Origin: Periconia sp. R9002 | Taxonomy: Eukaryota; Ascomycota; Dothideomycetes; Pleosporales; Periconiaceae | NCBI GenBank assembly: GCA_023627715.1 | Contig: JAMAHW010000009.1 | Span: 372,001-436,000, forward strand | Reading direction: 5' to 3' | Length of the DNA: 64,000 bases | Shown: positions 1-11,188 of the stretch, one piece after another | How positions within the stretch are numbered: the first letter of the stretch is position 1 | How the letters are laid out: each line of letters starts with the position of its first letter | Notes under the pieces: model-generated | The model's database searches: none | The model's input: the letters and a program-made list of their open reading frames with translations, nothing else | What the model was told of the DNA's origin: nothing | Program-made: the position numbers and the translations under genes

Positions 1-872
1 TGATGTTCATGACAATCCGGCGCCCAGAAGCTAGGTTTAGGATACCGATCGGAGATGAATTTAGATAAACATAGATATAGGATGCCTGGAAAAATTAAAA
101 ATCGTAACGTCTAACTCTTTGAAGACTTAAAGCATACAACATCGATGCCCACCATCGACGCCCTGCGCAAAAAGGTAAAATGTTTGTTAATTCTCAAACA
201 GTGTGGCCCAATGCGAGAGTAGCACATAGCTTGCAAGATTACGTGAAAGTAACGGCCGAGAAAAAAAAACATGCTACAGTCTCCAAAACGCCCGCTTTTG
301 TCTTTGTAATCGTGTATTAGGAGGTTTGGATATCCGACATCGAACTAGCTTGTGAACTTGCAGCGTCTATCTTCCCTCGTATAAAACTTCTTTTGAGATT
401 TTGAATTATTTCTCAGCTTTGTTATTTTTGCGTACTTCTAGAAAATGTATATATTAAAATACACACGCGTTTCATCTCGCTACTATCTCTCCGATACAAG
501 GATTACGCTCGCTTGTCGTGAACTCTTGCAATGACTACAAGCGAGTTTCGCTTATGGAGGCGTGTCACGGTCAGAGGCTGTCTCCACTGATTAGCTACAT
601 CTGTAAGCTAGCAAGGGGCCAAGAGACCACCCTTCAGTAGATTGAACGGAGGCCGACTCGTCTCAACTGTTTGACACCCCGAGTGTAGTTTGTCTAGGCC
701 CTTGAACAACTCAATCACTTGCCGCACGAGAATTGAAATTCTCCCAACAAACACATCGTTTGTTGAAAACACGTATGATTAAAATAGAAACCCTTGCGCG
801 CCATTCTCCGTCAGACTGTCACTCCCCTCGCCGAACACCTACCACATCGGAGTTTTTGTAAATCTTTAAATC
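1..872. other. Intergenic, left edge
   Basis: No frame with coding character was found on either strand. It is AT-rich with several stops in all frames. The right end is the presumed promoter of the epoxide hydrolase gene. Confidence 0.5.
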
Positions 873-2195
873 ATGAGCGCAGGGATCAATCCATATAAGA
901 TTGCCGTTCCGGCTAAGGCCCTCGAAACACTCCAAAAAAAGCTCTCGCTAGCAAGCTTCCCCGGAGAGACTGCACAATCCGACGATTGGGCCTATGGGGC
1001 TCCGAGACAAGATATCAAACGTCTAGTTGAATACTGGCAGACGGAATTCGACTGGAGGCGCGCAGAGGCCGAAATCAACAAGCTTCCCCAATTCACCACG
1101 TCCATTTCGGTTGACGGACATGGTCCCCTTCAGATTCATTTCGTTCACCAAAAAAGCAACAAGACAAACAGCATTCCTCTTCTGTTCTGTCACGGCTGGC
1201 CTGGCAGCTTCCTAGAAGTCACCAAAATCCTGCCCCTCCTTTCATCTAGCGATAATGACGACGAGCAAACTTTTCATGTCGTAGCTCCCTCTCTGCCTAA
1301 TTTTGGATTTTCGCAGCGCACATCGAAGGCTGGATTCGGTGTGCAGCAACATGCAGAAGTATGTCACAAGTTGATGTTAGAGCTTGGGTATAGCAAATAT
1401 GGTACGCATTATTCTGTGTTCATGCTGTAAGCAATCATATTGCTTTGCGACGATTATTCTGTTTTCTACGTCACACCTTATTGTTTCAATTTACCAAGTT
1501 TGTTCGCTACTAATGTGCATTCGGGGACAGTAACTCAAGGAGGAGATCTCGGGTTCTTCATCACCAGAGCGATGGGATGCCTCTACCCAGCCAATTTCTA
1601 TGGCTCACACTTGAACTTCATCGTCACCATCCCTCCATCTCCGATTTCAACGCCTTTATTGGTCCTGCAATACCTCACCGGTATGCTCTCGGCTGATGAA
1701 AAGGAGGGTCTCAAACGATCGCAAGAATATCACGACTCTGGATCCGGTTACCGAATCATGCACCAAACTAGGCCTAATACTATTGGATATGCTCTTGCAG
1801 ATAGTCCTGTGGCCTTGCTTGCTTGGATCTATGAGAAACTTCACGATTGGACAGATAACTACAACTGGACAGATGACGAAGTGCTCACCTGGGTCTCGAT
1901 TTACTTGTTCAGTTCAGCTGGCGCGGATGCCAGTGTCCGTGTTTACAATGACCTGATGAGCCGTGAGGCTGATATAAAGGTCGAAGCCCTCTTAAAATAT
2001 ACAAAAGTTCCTTTGGGAATGTCTTACTTCCCGCGCGATGTGATAGTTTTGCCTTCTTCTTGGGGAAGGACATTGGGTCCTGTCTCATTCGAGAAGCGAC
2101 ACAAAGAAGGCGGCCATTTTGCCGCGCATGAGAGACCTGAGTTGTTGGTTGAAGATGTCAGAAAGTTTGTCCAAAATCTCAACATATCTGTTTAG
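873..2195 (+). CDS. Epoxide hydrolase, microsomal type (EHN plus alpha/beta hydrolase)
   Basis: Hydrolyses epoxides to vicinal diols; in fungi this family serves detoxification or secondary metabolism. Two exons, 873-1401 and 1531-2195, give 397 residues, the usual size. The 129-base intron (GTACGC, branch TACTAAT, ACAG) falls just before the nucleophile motif. The N-terminal EHN domain covers about residues 5-115. The oxyanion-hole motif HGWPG is at 107-111, the nucleophile Asp182 lies in QGGDLG, and the catalytic His372 lies in GGHFAAHE. The start ATG opens directly into the EHN domain with no signal peptide, so it is probably cytosolic or ER-associated. The substrate cannot be read from sequence. 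The join is well supported because it restores the family motif YVTQGGD. Confidence 0.93.
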
Positions 2196-2694
2196 ACGAG
2201 GGGATTTGAGAAAAAATCCTAAGGAGCAGTCGCGCACCAGTGCGATTTGCATATGGTGTTGTTGATGAGTACCATTCAACGAAAATTGTGTTGTTTGAAA
2301 GAACGTGTTGTATAGTCGGCATACTTGTGTTATTCCGCGAAGCGCAAATAGCACAAAATGAAAATATTTGCGATAAGGGCTTGGTCATTTATGCTGGCCC
2401 AAACTTCACCCGCAAACTGAAGCTGGCTTAGATATTAAGAGTTCTACGGACACGTAAGAAAAAGCTCTGCCGAGGCGTATAACATATTGCAGTCGGTTCG
2501 GCTGTTATCCGTACCGATCAGTGTATGTCCGCGTTTCCCCGCATTTCTACATTTCTACCCGGGGATCCGCGGCTAACCACTGAACACTTCCAAAGCGACA
2601 CACATTTAACGTCTTCGTTGGTCTCGTTTTGCCAATTTTACGCTGTTTTCTTGTTTGAGTTGTTCCAGTCGTTGAACCAAACATAACTGCAACA
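2196..2694. other. Intergenic between epoxide hydrolase and acetoacetyl-CoA synthetase
   Basis: No gene seen. Holds the 3' region of the left gene and the promoter and 5' UTR of the right gene, with the same orientation on both sides. Confidence 0.5.
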
Positions 2695-4922
2695 ATGGCC
2701 CAAACGCAGACCCCGAGAAAATTATGGGAACACTCAGACCCGTCCAGTACGGCTATGTATCAGTTTCTCGAAGCCAGCAACCGCAAATATGGTCTGAATA
2801 TGCGGAACTATCGAGACTTATATAATTGGTCGGTTGGACCAAAGCGTACAGACTTCTGGGCCCATCTTTGGGATTTCGCTCCACTTATACACTCCGGACG
2901 TTTCACCGAGGTTGTTGACACTAACGTGCCCATGGAAAATATACCAAGCTGGTTCAACGGCACATATCTGAACTTCGCTGAGAACATCCTATTTGCGGCC
3001 TCACCGGAAGATCCATCTGTGCGAACAAAATGGGGGAAAGAGGATGATAAGTTTGCGCTTACTGAGATCCGTGAGGGCAACACGGATGTGCGCCATATGA
3101 CATATGGAGAGGTGAGGGAAAGAGTTGGTTTATTAGCCAATGCGTTGAGGAATAAGGGTGTGAAGAAAGGCGATAGGGTGGCTGTCGTTGCTTCTACAAG
3201 TTTTGACACGTTCATTTGCTTCATGGCTACCACAAGCCTAGGTGGGCTTTTCAGCAGCAGCAGCACGGATATGGGCACTAAAGGGATTCTCGAGCGACTA
3301 CTGCAGATCCGTCCAAAGTATGTTTTTGTGGATGACTGGACCGTTTACAATGGAAAAACTATCGATCTTCGACCTAAGATACGGGAAATTGTCGCGGGTA
3401 TGAAAGATGTTTCGGAATTCGAAGGAATCATCACTCAGCCAAGATTCCCAGGAAAACCTGCAGATATTTCCGACGTCCCTCGAACTACGACGCTTGAACA
3501 ATTCGTAGGAAATGCTAGGGGTAACAGCGATTTGACTTTTGAGAGGGTTGCATTTAAGGACCCGTTCCTAGTTGTTTACTCCAGTGGAACCACCGGAGTA
3601 CCCAAATGTATTGTGCATTCGGTTGGTGGGGTTTTAATTAGCAATGTCAAAGAAGGAGCTTTCCATAGGCAGATGGGGCCAGAGAGCGTTCTGTTACAGT
3701 ATACTACGGTACGTTATTGCCTTTCTATCTGATCGACCAAGAATAAATTTACTATGAATATACTGATCTGGAATTAGACAGGATGGATCATGTACCTCGT
3801 TAGTGTACAGTGTCTTATGTATGGCAGCCGCTCAATTCTCTACGATGGCTCACCTTTTATGCCCTCACCGAAAACTTTCCTGTCTATTCTAGAACAGCAA
3901 CGCGTCACGCACTTCGGGAGCTCGCCTCGGTTTTTGCACGAACTCGAGAAGCAATCCATCATACCGCGCAACCTTTTCGATCTTTCAGCGCTGAAGTCTG
4001 TCATCACCACAGGTATGGTCCTGTCAGATGCGCAATTTGAGTGGTTCTACGATCACGGATTCCCCGCAAATGTACAACTCTCCAACATTAGTGGCGGTAC
4101 GGACTTAGCTGCATCTTTCGCGTGTGAGAATCCACTTGAACCAGTTCACGTAGGTGGCTGCCAAGGTCCCGTTCTTGGAACAAAGGTGGAGGTATACGAC
4201 AGTTTGATCGAAAGCGGGCCAGGCAAGTCGGTACCGTACGGAGAGCCAGGCGATTTAGTTGCAACAGCATCGTTCCCTAATCAGCCGATCTATTTTTGGG
4301 GCGACGAATCTGGTGAGCGCTACCAAAATGCTTATTACAGGCGCTTCCCCCATGTATGGACCCACGGCGACTTCATTCAGTTTCATCCGGTTACTGGCCA
4401 AGTGTTTTTCCTCGGACGTGCCGATGGCGTGTTGAATCCGTCTGGAGTGCGGTTCGGATCGAGTGATATCTATTCAGTGATTGAGGCGCATTTCCCCACT
4501 GTTGCGGACAGCATATGTGTGGGACAAAGGCGACCGCAGGATCCTGATGAGAGCGTGGTTCTTTTCCTCAAGATGAAGGAGGGGGAGCATTTCACAGAAA
4601 CTCTCGTTCAGAAGATCAAGAGTAAAATCGCGGAAGAGAGAAGCCGTAGACACGTTCCAAAATATGTGTTCCAAACGTGGGATATTCCGGTGAGTGATAA
4701 TTCTCTATTATCACGAGAGGCCAAACTAATTAGTTTTAGACCACAGTAAACCTCAAGAAAGTCGAATTGCCGGTCAAGCAGATTGTGTCAGGAAAAATTA
4801 TCAAGCCAAGTGGGACTTTGGCGAATCCGGAAAGTCTCAAATTCTATTACCAGTTTGCCAAAGTGGAAGAGGTACTGGAAAAACAACGGAGGGAGAAGAA
4901 CGCCGTGAAGAGCAAATTGTAG
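2695..4922 (+). CDS. Acetoacetyl-CoA synthetase (acetoacetate-CoA ligase)
   Basis: ANL-superfamily enzyme that activates acetoacetate to acetoacetyl-CoA with ATP, linking ketone-body and leucine breakdown to lipid or sterol synthesis in the cytosol. Three exons (2695-3708, 3778-4689, 4740-4922) give 702 residues, close to family length. The introns are 69 and 50 bases, with donors GTACGT and GTGAGT. The N-terminal acetyl-CoA-synthetase-like cap comprises about residues 1-110. The adenylation signature YSSGTTGVPK is near residue 296, and the YTTTGWIMY core motif is split by intron 1. The C-terminal exon carries the conserved SGKIIKPSGT segment with the usual catalytic Lys region. Single-domain ligase, no targeting signal seen. 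Distinguished from acetyl-CoA synthetase by the overall motif pattern, so high but not absolute certainty. Confidence 0.93.
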
Positions 4923-5711
4923 ATGGTGCCTTATATTCCTCGCTCGCACGGGGAGGGTTATCAAATCCTTTGTCTCGTACTATATCTAGCGAATCAATAG
5001 ATAGTTTTATTCTCCCAATTGTATGTACAACACATATCCTTGTAGCTTCAACTTTTTACTCTCCGTTCTCGAAGCACAGCCACCACGCCAAATATTGTTT
5101 TTGAAATGACAAGCCTATAGCTTTGAATCATACCATACAAGCGGATATTTTTTTTAAAAGTCGGAATTAGTCAAATGCAACCGATGAAATTAGGTTGCCA
5201 GTATGAACCGAGGTTTACAACAACCAGTGTGAGCTTGACGGGCTCTTGGTATACAGCAGATCTGCATTTTATGCTCGATTTTGGGATATTCACAAAGACA
5301 ACAAGTGGAAAACAACGTTTTTGAAAAATGAGGTAAGGTTTGTCCCTAGGTTGCGAGACGCATGGTGTACCGAGACAATTCATGTTTAATTCAGTTTGTC
5401 TAGTATGTCTACACTCTGAATACTGTGTCCTATTCCTTTGTTCGCTGCCTGGCACTGCCTCACTGGCGCTCAGTCACACTCGGTATAACTACCTAATAAG
5501 GTCTAAGTAGATTCGCGTGAGGGTTACCATGCTAAGTAAATCCAAAGGCACGGCTACGCGGTGCATTTCTATTATAGAGCTGTATCATGATGACATGCTG
5601 CTGCGGCTGCGCCCGACGGGCTGATCACACAACAATATATGGCCATATAAGAGCTTAGTGGGAAGGCACTATGACAAGGAAGAACTTTAGCCATTCCGCA
5701 GCGTACATTAT
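4923..5711. other. Intergenic between convergent genes
   Basis: Shared 3' region of the ligase gene (plus) and the HET gene (minus). Only short open frames without family features were seen. Confidence 0.45.
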
Positions 5712-8141
5712 TCAAACTATTATAACATCCTCTATGGTGCAATCTGCAAGCCACTCATTGCTATGCGACTCAAAATACCCTATCCTCCGATACTTGACCG
5801 AAGTTTGTTCTTTTGCGTATTGGTTTGTATTAACTTGCCGTAGGACCAACCCCTCCTGGTTTGCCAATCTCAAACATGTGATTATGTCAAATTCTTCCGC
5901 TACAGTTCTTGTTCGGCGGAAGTCGCTTTGCATGTCTTCCTGACTATCAATATAAACAGCGCCTCTTATCTCATCTCTTTCGGGGTTAACGTCAAAGAGT
6001 GCGAATGAAACCAATCGAGCCAGTTTTATCGGAGCAGTGATGATTATTTGGCCATCAATAATATCTCCAAATGGGAATGAAATGTCCCGCAAACCCACAC
6101 TGCAGTCTTTGACGACTATGGTCGACATGATCGTGTCTGAATCCAGCTTAGGAAAAATGATTTGTTGCTGTTGGGAAGCCCAGGACCAAGATGGTGCAAC
6201 ATATCTTGATGGACGCAGTGGGAGCTCGTGCCGGTTATGCGTAAATTTCCCATACCAAAGAAGCTCACGAGGTAGAGCTTGTCTCCAGAGTCCCGCCACG
6301 TAGTCGTCATGGAGTGCTTTTTGGTATTTCGCTGCAATCCCTGCCACAGCACGGAGCACATCTTCAGGGTATGTGAATGATCTTCCAGTGAGTTTCATAA
6401 CAGTAACTTCCCATCCTTCGTAGAGCGTGTGTTTGTCGTTCCGACCTTGACCAGCGGTTAAAAAAGAGCCTTGCAACACCTCTGAATACCCTTGCTCAAG
6501 CGGAATGCTACGACATACCCACCTCAGGCGAGAAGCACTATATATGAGAAGTCTCCGTGAGAGAAGCTTTTCTTGAAGCGTCCAACCTCTCTGCTCGATT
6601 GGATTGGTCTTAGCGTCAAAATCGGGCAGTTGGGAAATCTCATACATAATGGATTTGGCAACTACGTCATTGGGCTTCAAACGGAGGGGTATTCGTAATG
6701 GTTCCAAATGCAGCTGGGGTCTCGGGTATAGGAACCCAGTCGATACCGATGCTGCGCTTGCTGCGCTGATCGTTACGTAGCTATTGTTGTAAACGGTATC
6801 CATCCGGACTATCTCCCGTTGCTTGTCGTAGTGTGAATCTTGAAGGATGCAAAAGGCGTCGACCCAGAGATACCTGATACCGAGCTCCCGAGTGATTTTA
6901 ATCGCATCAAGAATTGTTTGTGGAAGAGAATCTTCCGCTAGCCCGTGTAAAAAATTGTCGTAGCTCTCATGGGTGAGGACTATCTTCTGATCGCCTCCCC
7001 AACAATAAGTGAGAGCTACATAGTCACCTCTCAATCCGTTGCTCTCAATCAACGTGATAAATCCAGGTGTGTTGTTTGGGCTGACATCTAGTATCCTATT
7101 TGGTAAGATGGGCAGATTTGGCCGTGAACAGTGCACGTGATGCGTATCGCAATCTGCTAGCCATATTTTTGCTTGTTCACTAGCCTCAGGGGCGGCTATC
7201 TCCGTTATGGGTGGTCTGCTCTTGATACCGTCGAGTTGCGGAGAATCTGTCTGCAAATCAATGCCATACTATGAATGAACCATTACTATTCTTGACGTAC
7301 CGTGGCCTAAAAACATTTGGAAAACAGGTCCAGGAATATTCACCCCGTTGTTGGTCTGAATATAAGGCTGGAATGTATTGACACACTGCATTGTACCGTA
7401 AACATTTAGCGAGACCACGAGCTCGTCCACATTGACGCCAACGCATGCTGTTAATCCGAAGGACTCATCATAGTCAAGTCCCGACGCTTTAGCCTCGATT
7501 GCAAAGTTTTTGGCATCTTGCCAAGCCGACAAGATTATTCTGCAAACTGTACAACCGATAGCTGCAGACTTCTGAATTGTAGTTGTCTGGATCTTGAAGG
7601 TAATACACAGGACTCGTGCGTGTTCCCTAACTCCATCGATTCGCCGCTCAAACTTCCCAGAGATTAATCGTGAAGTGCAGGTTGCGCATATTGGTGAATA
7701 GTACGAATTTCCACTCAACTTTGGAACATGTGATTGGTTCTCCGGTTCGATTGAAATGTCGTCATCCATATTTATCATCTGGAATAATGATTTATCTTGT
7801 TCAGCCATAGCTGATCTCATCCGGCCAATCCTATGGAGCCATAGACTATAGGTGGGGGAAAGCATGAAGGTAAGACGCGAATTTTCTATCCTTGTTCCTT
7901 TCGTTTTGTCGACGGTATTTGGGGAAGAGCTGTTCTTACTCTGTGTTGGTGGCAACACATCATTCTTGCAGCTTCCACGATCGACCACCAGAGCTGCAAT
8001 ATTGGTAGCAGCTTGTTCCACAGCATCTTGTCGTTTTTCAAGTCGAGTGATCCGATCAAGGACGTAGTAGGTGAGAAGAACAGATACTGATAAGCCCATC
8101 ATAAAGGCTACATTCGCCTTAGCGGAATTCAATCTGTTCAT
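5712..8141 (-). CDS. HET-domain protein with N-terminal membrane anchor
   Basis: Heterokaryon-incompatibility (HET, PF06985) family; members trigger cell death on non-self fusion in some fungi, but most are uncharacterised. Two exons, 8141-7344 and 7250-5712, joined across a 93-base intron (GTGAAT..TGCAG), give 778 residues. A hydrophobic segment at residues 14-28 follows the start and may anchor the protein. A Cys-pair region follows (CATC and GCTVC, about residues 150-205). The HET domain runs from about residue 343, with YVALTYCWGG, GIRYLWVDAFCILQD and RGWTLQE. An alternative donor 44 bases downstream (GTACGT) is a better match to consensus but breaks the frame, so the chosen join is moderately certain. 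The downstream part alone could also be called as a separate gene from an internal start; the conserved order Cys-pairs then HET argues against that. Confidence 0.85.
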
Positions 8142-8797
8142 CGTATCTGATTAGTGGCCGCAGTTGATTTGCAGGTCGATTAATAGTTAATGGAGGGCTC
8201 CAACAGAGAGTACTTATCTGTATTGGTAATATAGGGCAGCGCTAGGCAGCAGCGAAGAAGTTCATTGGTTGAAACATTATCGTAACATAAGTCTTCTATT
8301 GAGACAAGCGCGAAAGCGACAGCACATATGTAATTTTAGTATAGGACTATTCTGCAGTGCTTCAAGATGACTAGTGTATATTTTACATATGAATCTATAA
8401 TTAATTCCAACGCGTACACAGAGACTGTATGTCTCAAGGGTTAAAGTACCTGTCCAGTTTCTCGACACGCAGGGTTTCTCAACACATAATGTGGAACGGT
8501 AAATTCAAATGTGCAGGCTCGAGGGTATGTATACAAGTCACACATAAAGACTCGTGGCAGTGCCGCTATGAAGTCTACAAATGTGTGAGGTCGTAAGATA
8601 TAGCAGCTATTACGCGGGTTACGAGCACAGTTGTTCGCAAGCCACAATTATCGTTAGCCACATGTGGCTTACCTGCTGGCACATATCACACGATTACGTG
8701 AGCGTCTACACATTAACCAACTTGTCTCGTTTAAATTGCAAGCACTATTTAGTACAGCAGAGTATGAGAGCTGATTTGATCATCCATACCCTCTTCA
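8142..8797. other. Intergenic, HET promoter side
   Basis: No supported gene. Contains the HET gene upstream region and the 3' flank of the phosphotransferase gene. Confidence 0.45.
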
Positions 8798-10153
8798 TCA
8801 ATCACTCTCTGGCTCACTATCTGAGTCAGAGGTCCACGTCGTGGGGACTTTATCCTCGGGATGAAGCTGGTCCCATTCTGTCAAAACGGCTCCAGCCTCT
8901 TCAAGCGCCCAATCGAACTCCGTTCCGTTCTTGAGAACGGAAAACATCCGCCTAGCGAGTATGGCCTCGGGGGCAAAAGCCAATTTCTTCCACTCTTCGG
9001 GAGCATGTTCCAGGAAGTAATCCTTCATCTGCTTGGCGATCTTGTCCTTGGGTTGGAAGTCAATACCAACTTCTTGGTCCACCACAACACGGCCGTCCTC
9101 GGCTTCACCGAGCCATGTCCAGTGCGGCGCGCGGTATGCCATGAACTGAGGTGCGAAAAAGGCAAAATCCCAATCGATCAATCCAGTAATCTCAATCGTG
9201 TTTTCGTCTTTAATCTTAGCCATCAAGTTGAAAGGTTCAAAGTCGCCGTGCACGAGTGAGAACGGGCCCTCTAAGAACCCACGTTTGTGGAGAGAGTGAG
9301 ATATGGCGGCGAAACCATCCCAGATATAATCCCAAGGCCAATCTACAAATTCACCGTACTCGCGCCAGCGTTGACATTGTTCGAGAAGGAGGGTCAAGGA
9401 GTCCTGTGGTAGAGAAGGCCCGGTAACAGGTTTTTGAAACCCAGGATTGAAGGTATCTCGTCCAGGCACGTGAAACTTCTCCAGCTTTATAGCAGACTGC
9501 GATGTAGCTGAGAGATTAGTTGCAGCGATCTCTCCGGCAGATTCCGAATGAAATTCAGCAATCGTTTTAGTAATCTCCATAACGTTCTTAAGAAGACTCT
9601 CCCACTGTTTAGCATTGAGGCTGGACATGACCTCCATAAGATTCTGCCCTTCAATCCGGGATTGCAGCACATACTGCTTCTTTAGAATATTTTCAGTCAA
9701 CGGTTCGTATTTGATAATCCTGGGCACAGGTAACGAGAGCTTCGCTCCTACCGTGTTCAGAACGGCAACCTGTTGCTCTAACGGTTCCTCCATATTGTAA
9801 CGGGGAATACGAAGGACATATTTCTGGCTTGAATCGGTCGCGCTGGGGCGTTTAATGATATGCCGGAACATGCGAACGAATACGTTGGGGGCAGGGTCGT
9901 AAACGGTGATCGCAACGGTTCGGTTGTAAGAGCCGCCTTTCATGTGTTCCACAATAATCTTGCGAGATTTTGGGAAGGTCACAGCAGCGAACTTTTCAAC
10001 CTTATTCTTAAATGTCTTGAAAGATTCATGGTTATCCACACCATAACGCAGTGTTGAGGTGTCCGAAGCAGCGTCGTCATTGACGTGATTCCCATTATTG
10101 CCATGTAAGTCTGTAAGACCGATCGGCTCGGACTGATCCTCTACAGAGACCAT
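8798..10153 (-). CDS. Aminoglycoside-phosphotransferase-like (APH/choline kinase fold) protein
   Basis: Single exon of 451 residues with a good ATG context. The kinase-like fold is shown by the catalytic-loop motif VHGDFEPFNLM near residue 300 (His, Asp and Asn all present) and the metal-binding motif GLIDWDFAFF near 324. In fungi this family (PF01636) phosphorylates small molecules that are usually unknown; the name does not imply drug resistance. The N-terminus (about 45 residues) and the C-terminus (acidic SDSDSEPESD tail) look disordered. No signal peptide. It sits tail to the HET promoter on the same strand, with no obvious functional link. Substrate unknown. Confidence 0.88.
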   Translation of the reverse strand: MVSVEDQSEPIGLTDLHGNNGNHVNDDAASDTSTLRYGVDNHESFKTFKNKVEKFAAVTFPKSRKIIVEHMKGGSYNRTVAITVYDPAPNVFVRMFRHIIKRPSATDSSQKYVLRIPRYNMEEPLEQQVAVLNTVGAKLSLPVPRIIKYEPLTENILKKQYVLQSRIEGQNLMEVMSSLNAKQWESLLKNVMEITKTIAEFHSESAGEIAATNLSATSQSAIKLEKFHVPGRDTFNPGFQKPVTGPSLPQDSLTLLLEQCQRWREYGEFVDWPWDYIWDGFAAISHSLHKRGFLEGPFSLVHGDFEPFNLMAKIKDENTIEITGLIDWDFAFFAPQFMAYRAPHWTWLGEAEDGRVVVDQEVGIDFQPKDKIAKQMKDYFLEHAPEEWKKLAFAPEAILARRMFSVLKNGTEFDWALEEAGAVLTEWDQLHPEDKVPTTWTSDSDSEPESD

Positions 10154-11188
10154 ATCTTCTAAAGCAGCGTTTGCAGGCTCAATCTGCAGAGAAGGAAGCG
10201 TAAGATGGGACTCAGCGGGCGTCTCTCGAAGGCTTGCGTAGGTACGGGTTGCGAAAGGATTGCTGCACGAGGATTGCTGCGGGTTTCCAGAGGAGAAGCT
10301 GAAATGGGGAAAGACAAAGCAAGTTTACATATGGGTGGACGGATAAAACAATAAAGCAAGCAGGTGGCTACATGGCGCATTATCTTTGTTTGATGCCTTT
10401 GTTGATTCCAAACAGTGATGGTCGTCCTTGCCTTGTACGCATAGCGCTAACGAGTTTGAAAAACATCAAACGGTACATATTGATGATGTCGCGGTATTTG
10501 AGAGTTTGATGTCTTTCTTTGATGTTCTTAATTTCCTTGTTCATATTTGGATGCAGCACCATGCAATCGGCTGCTAGGTTTTGAACAATACCCCACAGTG
10601 GCCATGCTGAGCTTAGCCTAGCCCTTGCCTTATTAACACTAGCGACCTACCGCTCTATTACTACAGAGGGTGACAGAGCGGGACATGCAGATTAGGGCCG
10701 TGTACATTACCAAGTATCTGATTTTTAAAGACTCCCAATAATCATATCTATGAATTTTGCTCTAAGTTATTTGACAAGAACTTTTCTATACTACACCGGA
10801 GGCCTAAACTGTAATGTACTGCGATTTCATCTCCCTAAATCTCAACTGTTTCTACAGGGTCGATTTGGGCCTCCGGTGTTATATAGAAGAATTGCTAATA
10901 AATCGAGGAAAATCGAAAGCACTGTTTATTTGGACTTTTTCGAGATACTAGGCTTCGATTCGTCACCTTTTGACATGTTACTCCTCTGTTTCTTGACCCA
11001 ATCTAACAGGTTGCTTGGTTATCGGTCAGGCTGGGATGCTGCCCACTACTGCATGCAGTGACGAACCTCGTCAGTGGCTGAGTGATTGCTTCAGCCTTGC
11101 TGCCTTGCGAAGGTTAAAGAGCAAAAAATTCAAACCTTACTCACACAGAACCTGTTCATATTCTCCCGAGCTACGCACTCATACTGCG
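10154..11188. other. Divergent intergenic region
   Basis: Separates the divergent phosphotransferase and NACHT genes, so it should hold both promoters. The only structured element noticed is an imperfect inverted repeat at 10784-10888. Confidence 0.45.
10784..10888. repeat. Imperfect inverted repeat, 21-base arms
   Basis: Left arm 10784-10804 and right arm 10868-10888 match as reverse complements over 21 bases with two mismatches, including a perfect 12-base core ACACCGGAGGCC. The spacer is 63 bases. It could form a stem-loop, be a regulator-binding site or be a tiny MITE remnant; no target-site duplication was evident. Confidence 0.6.
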
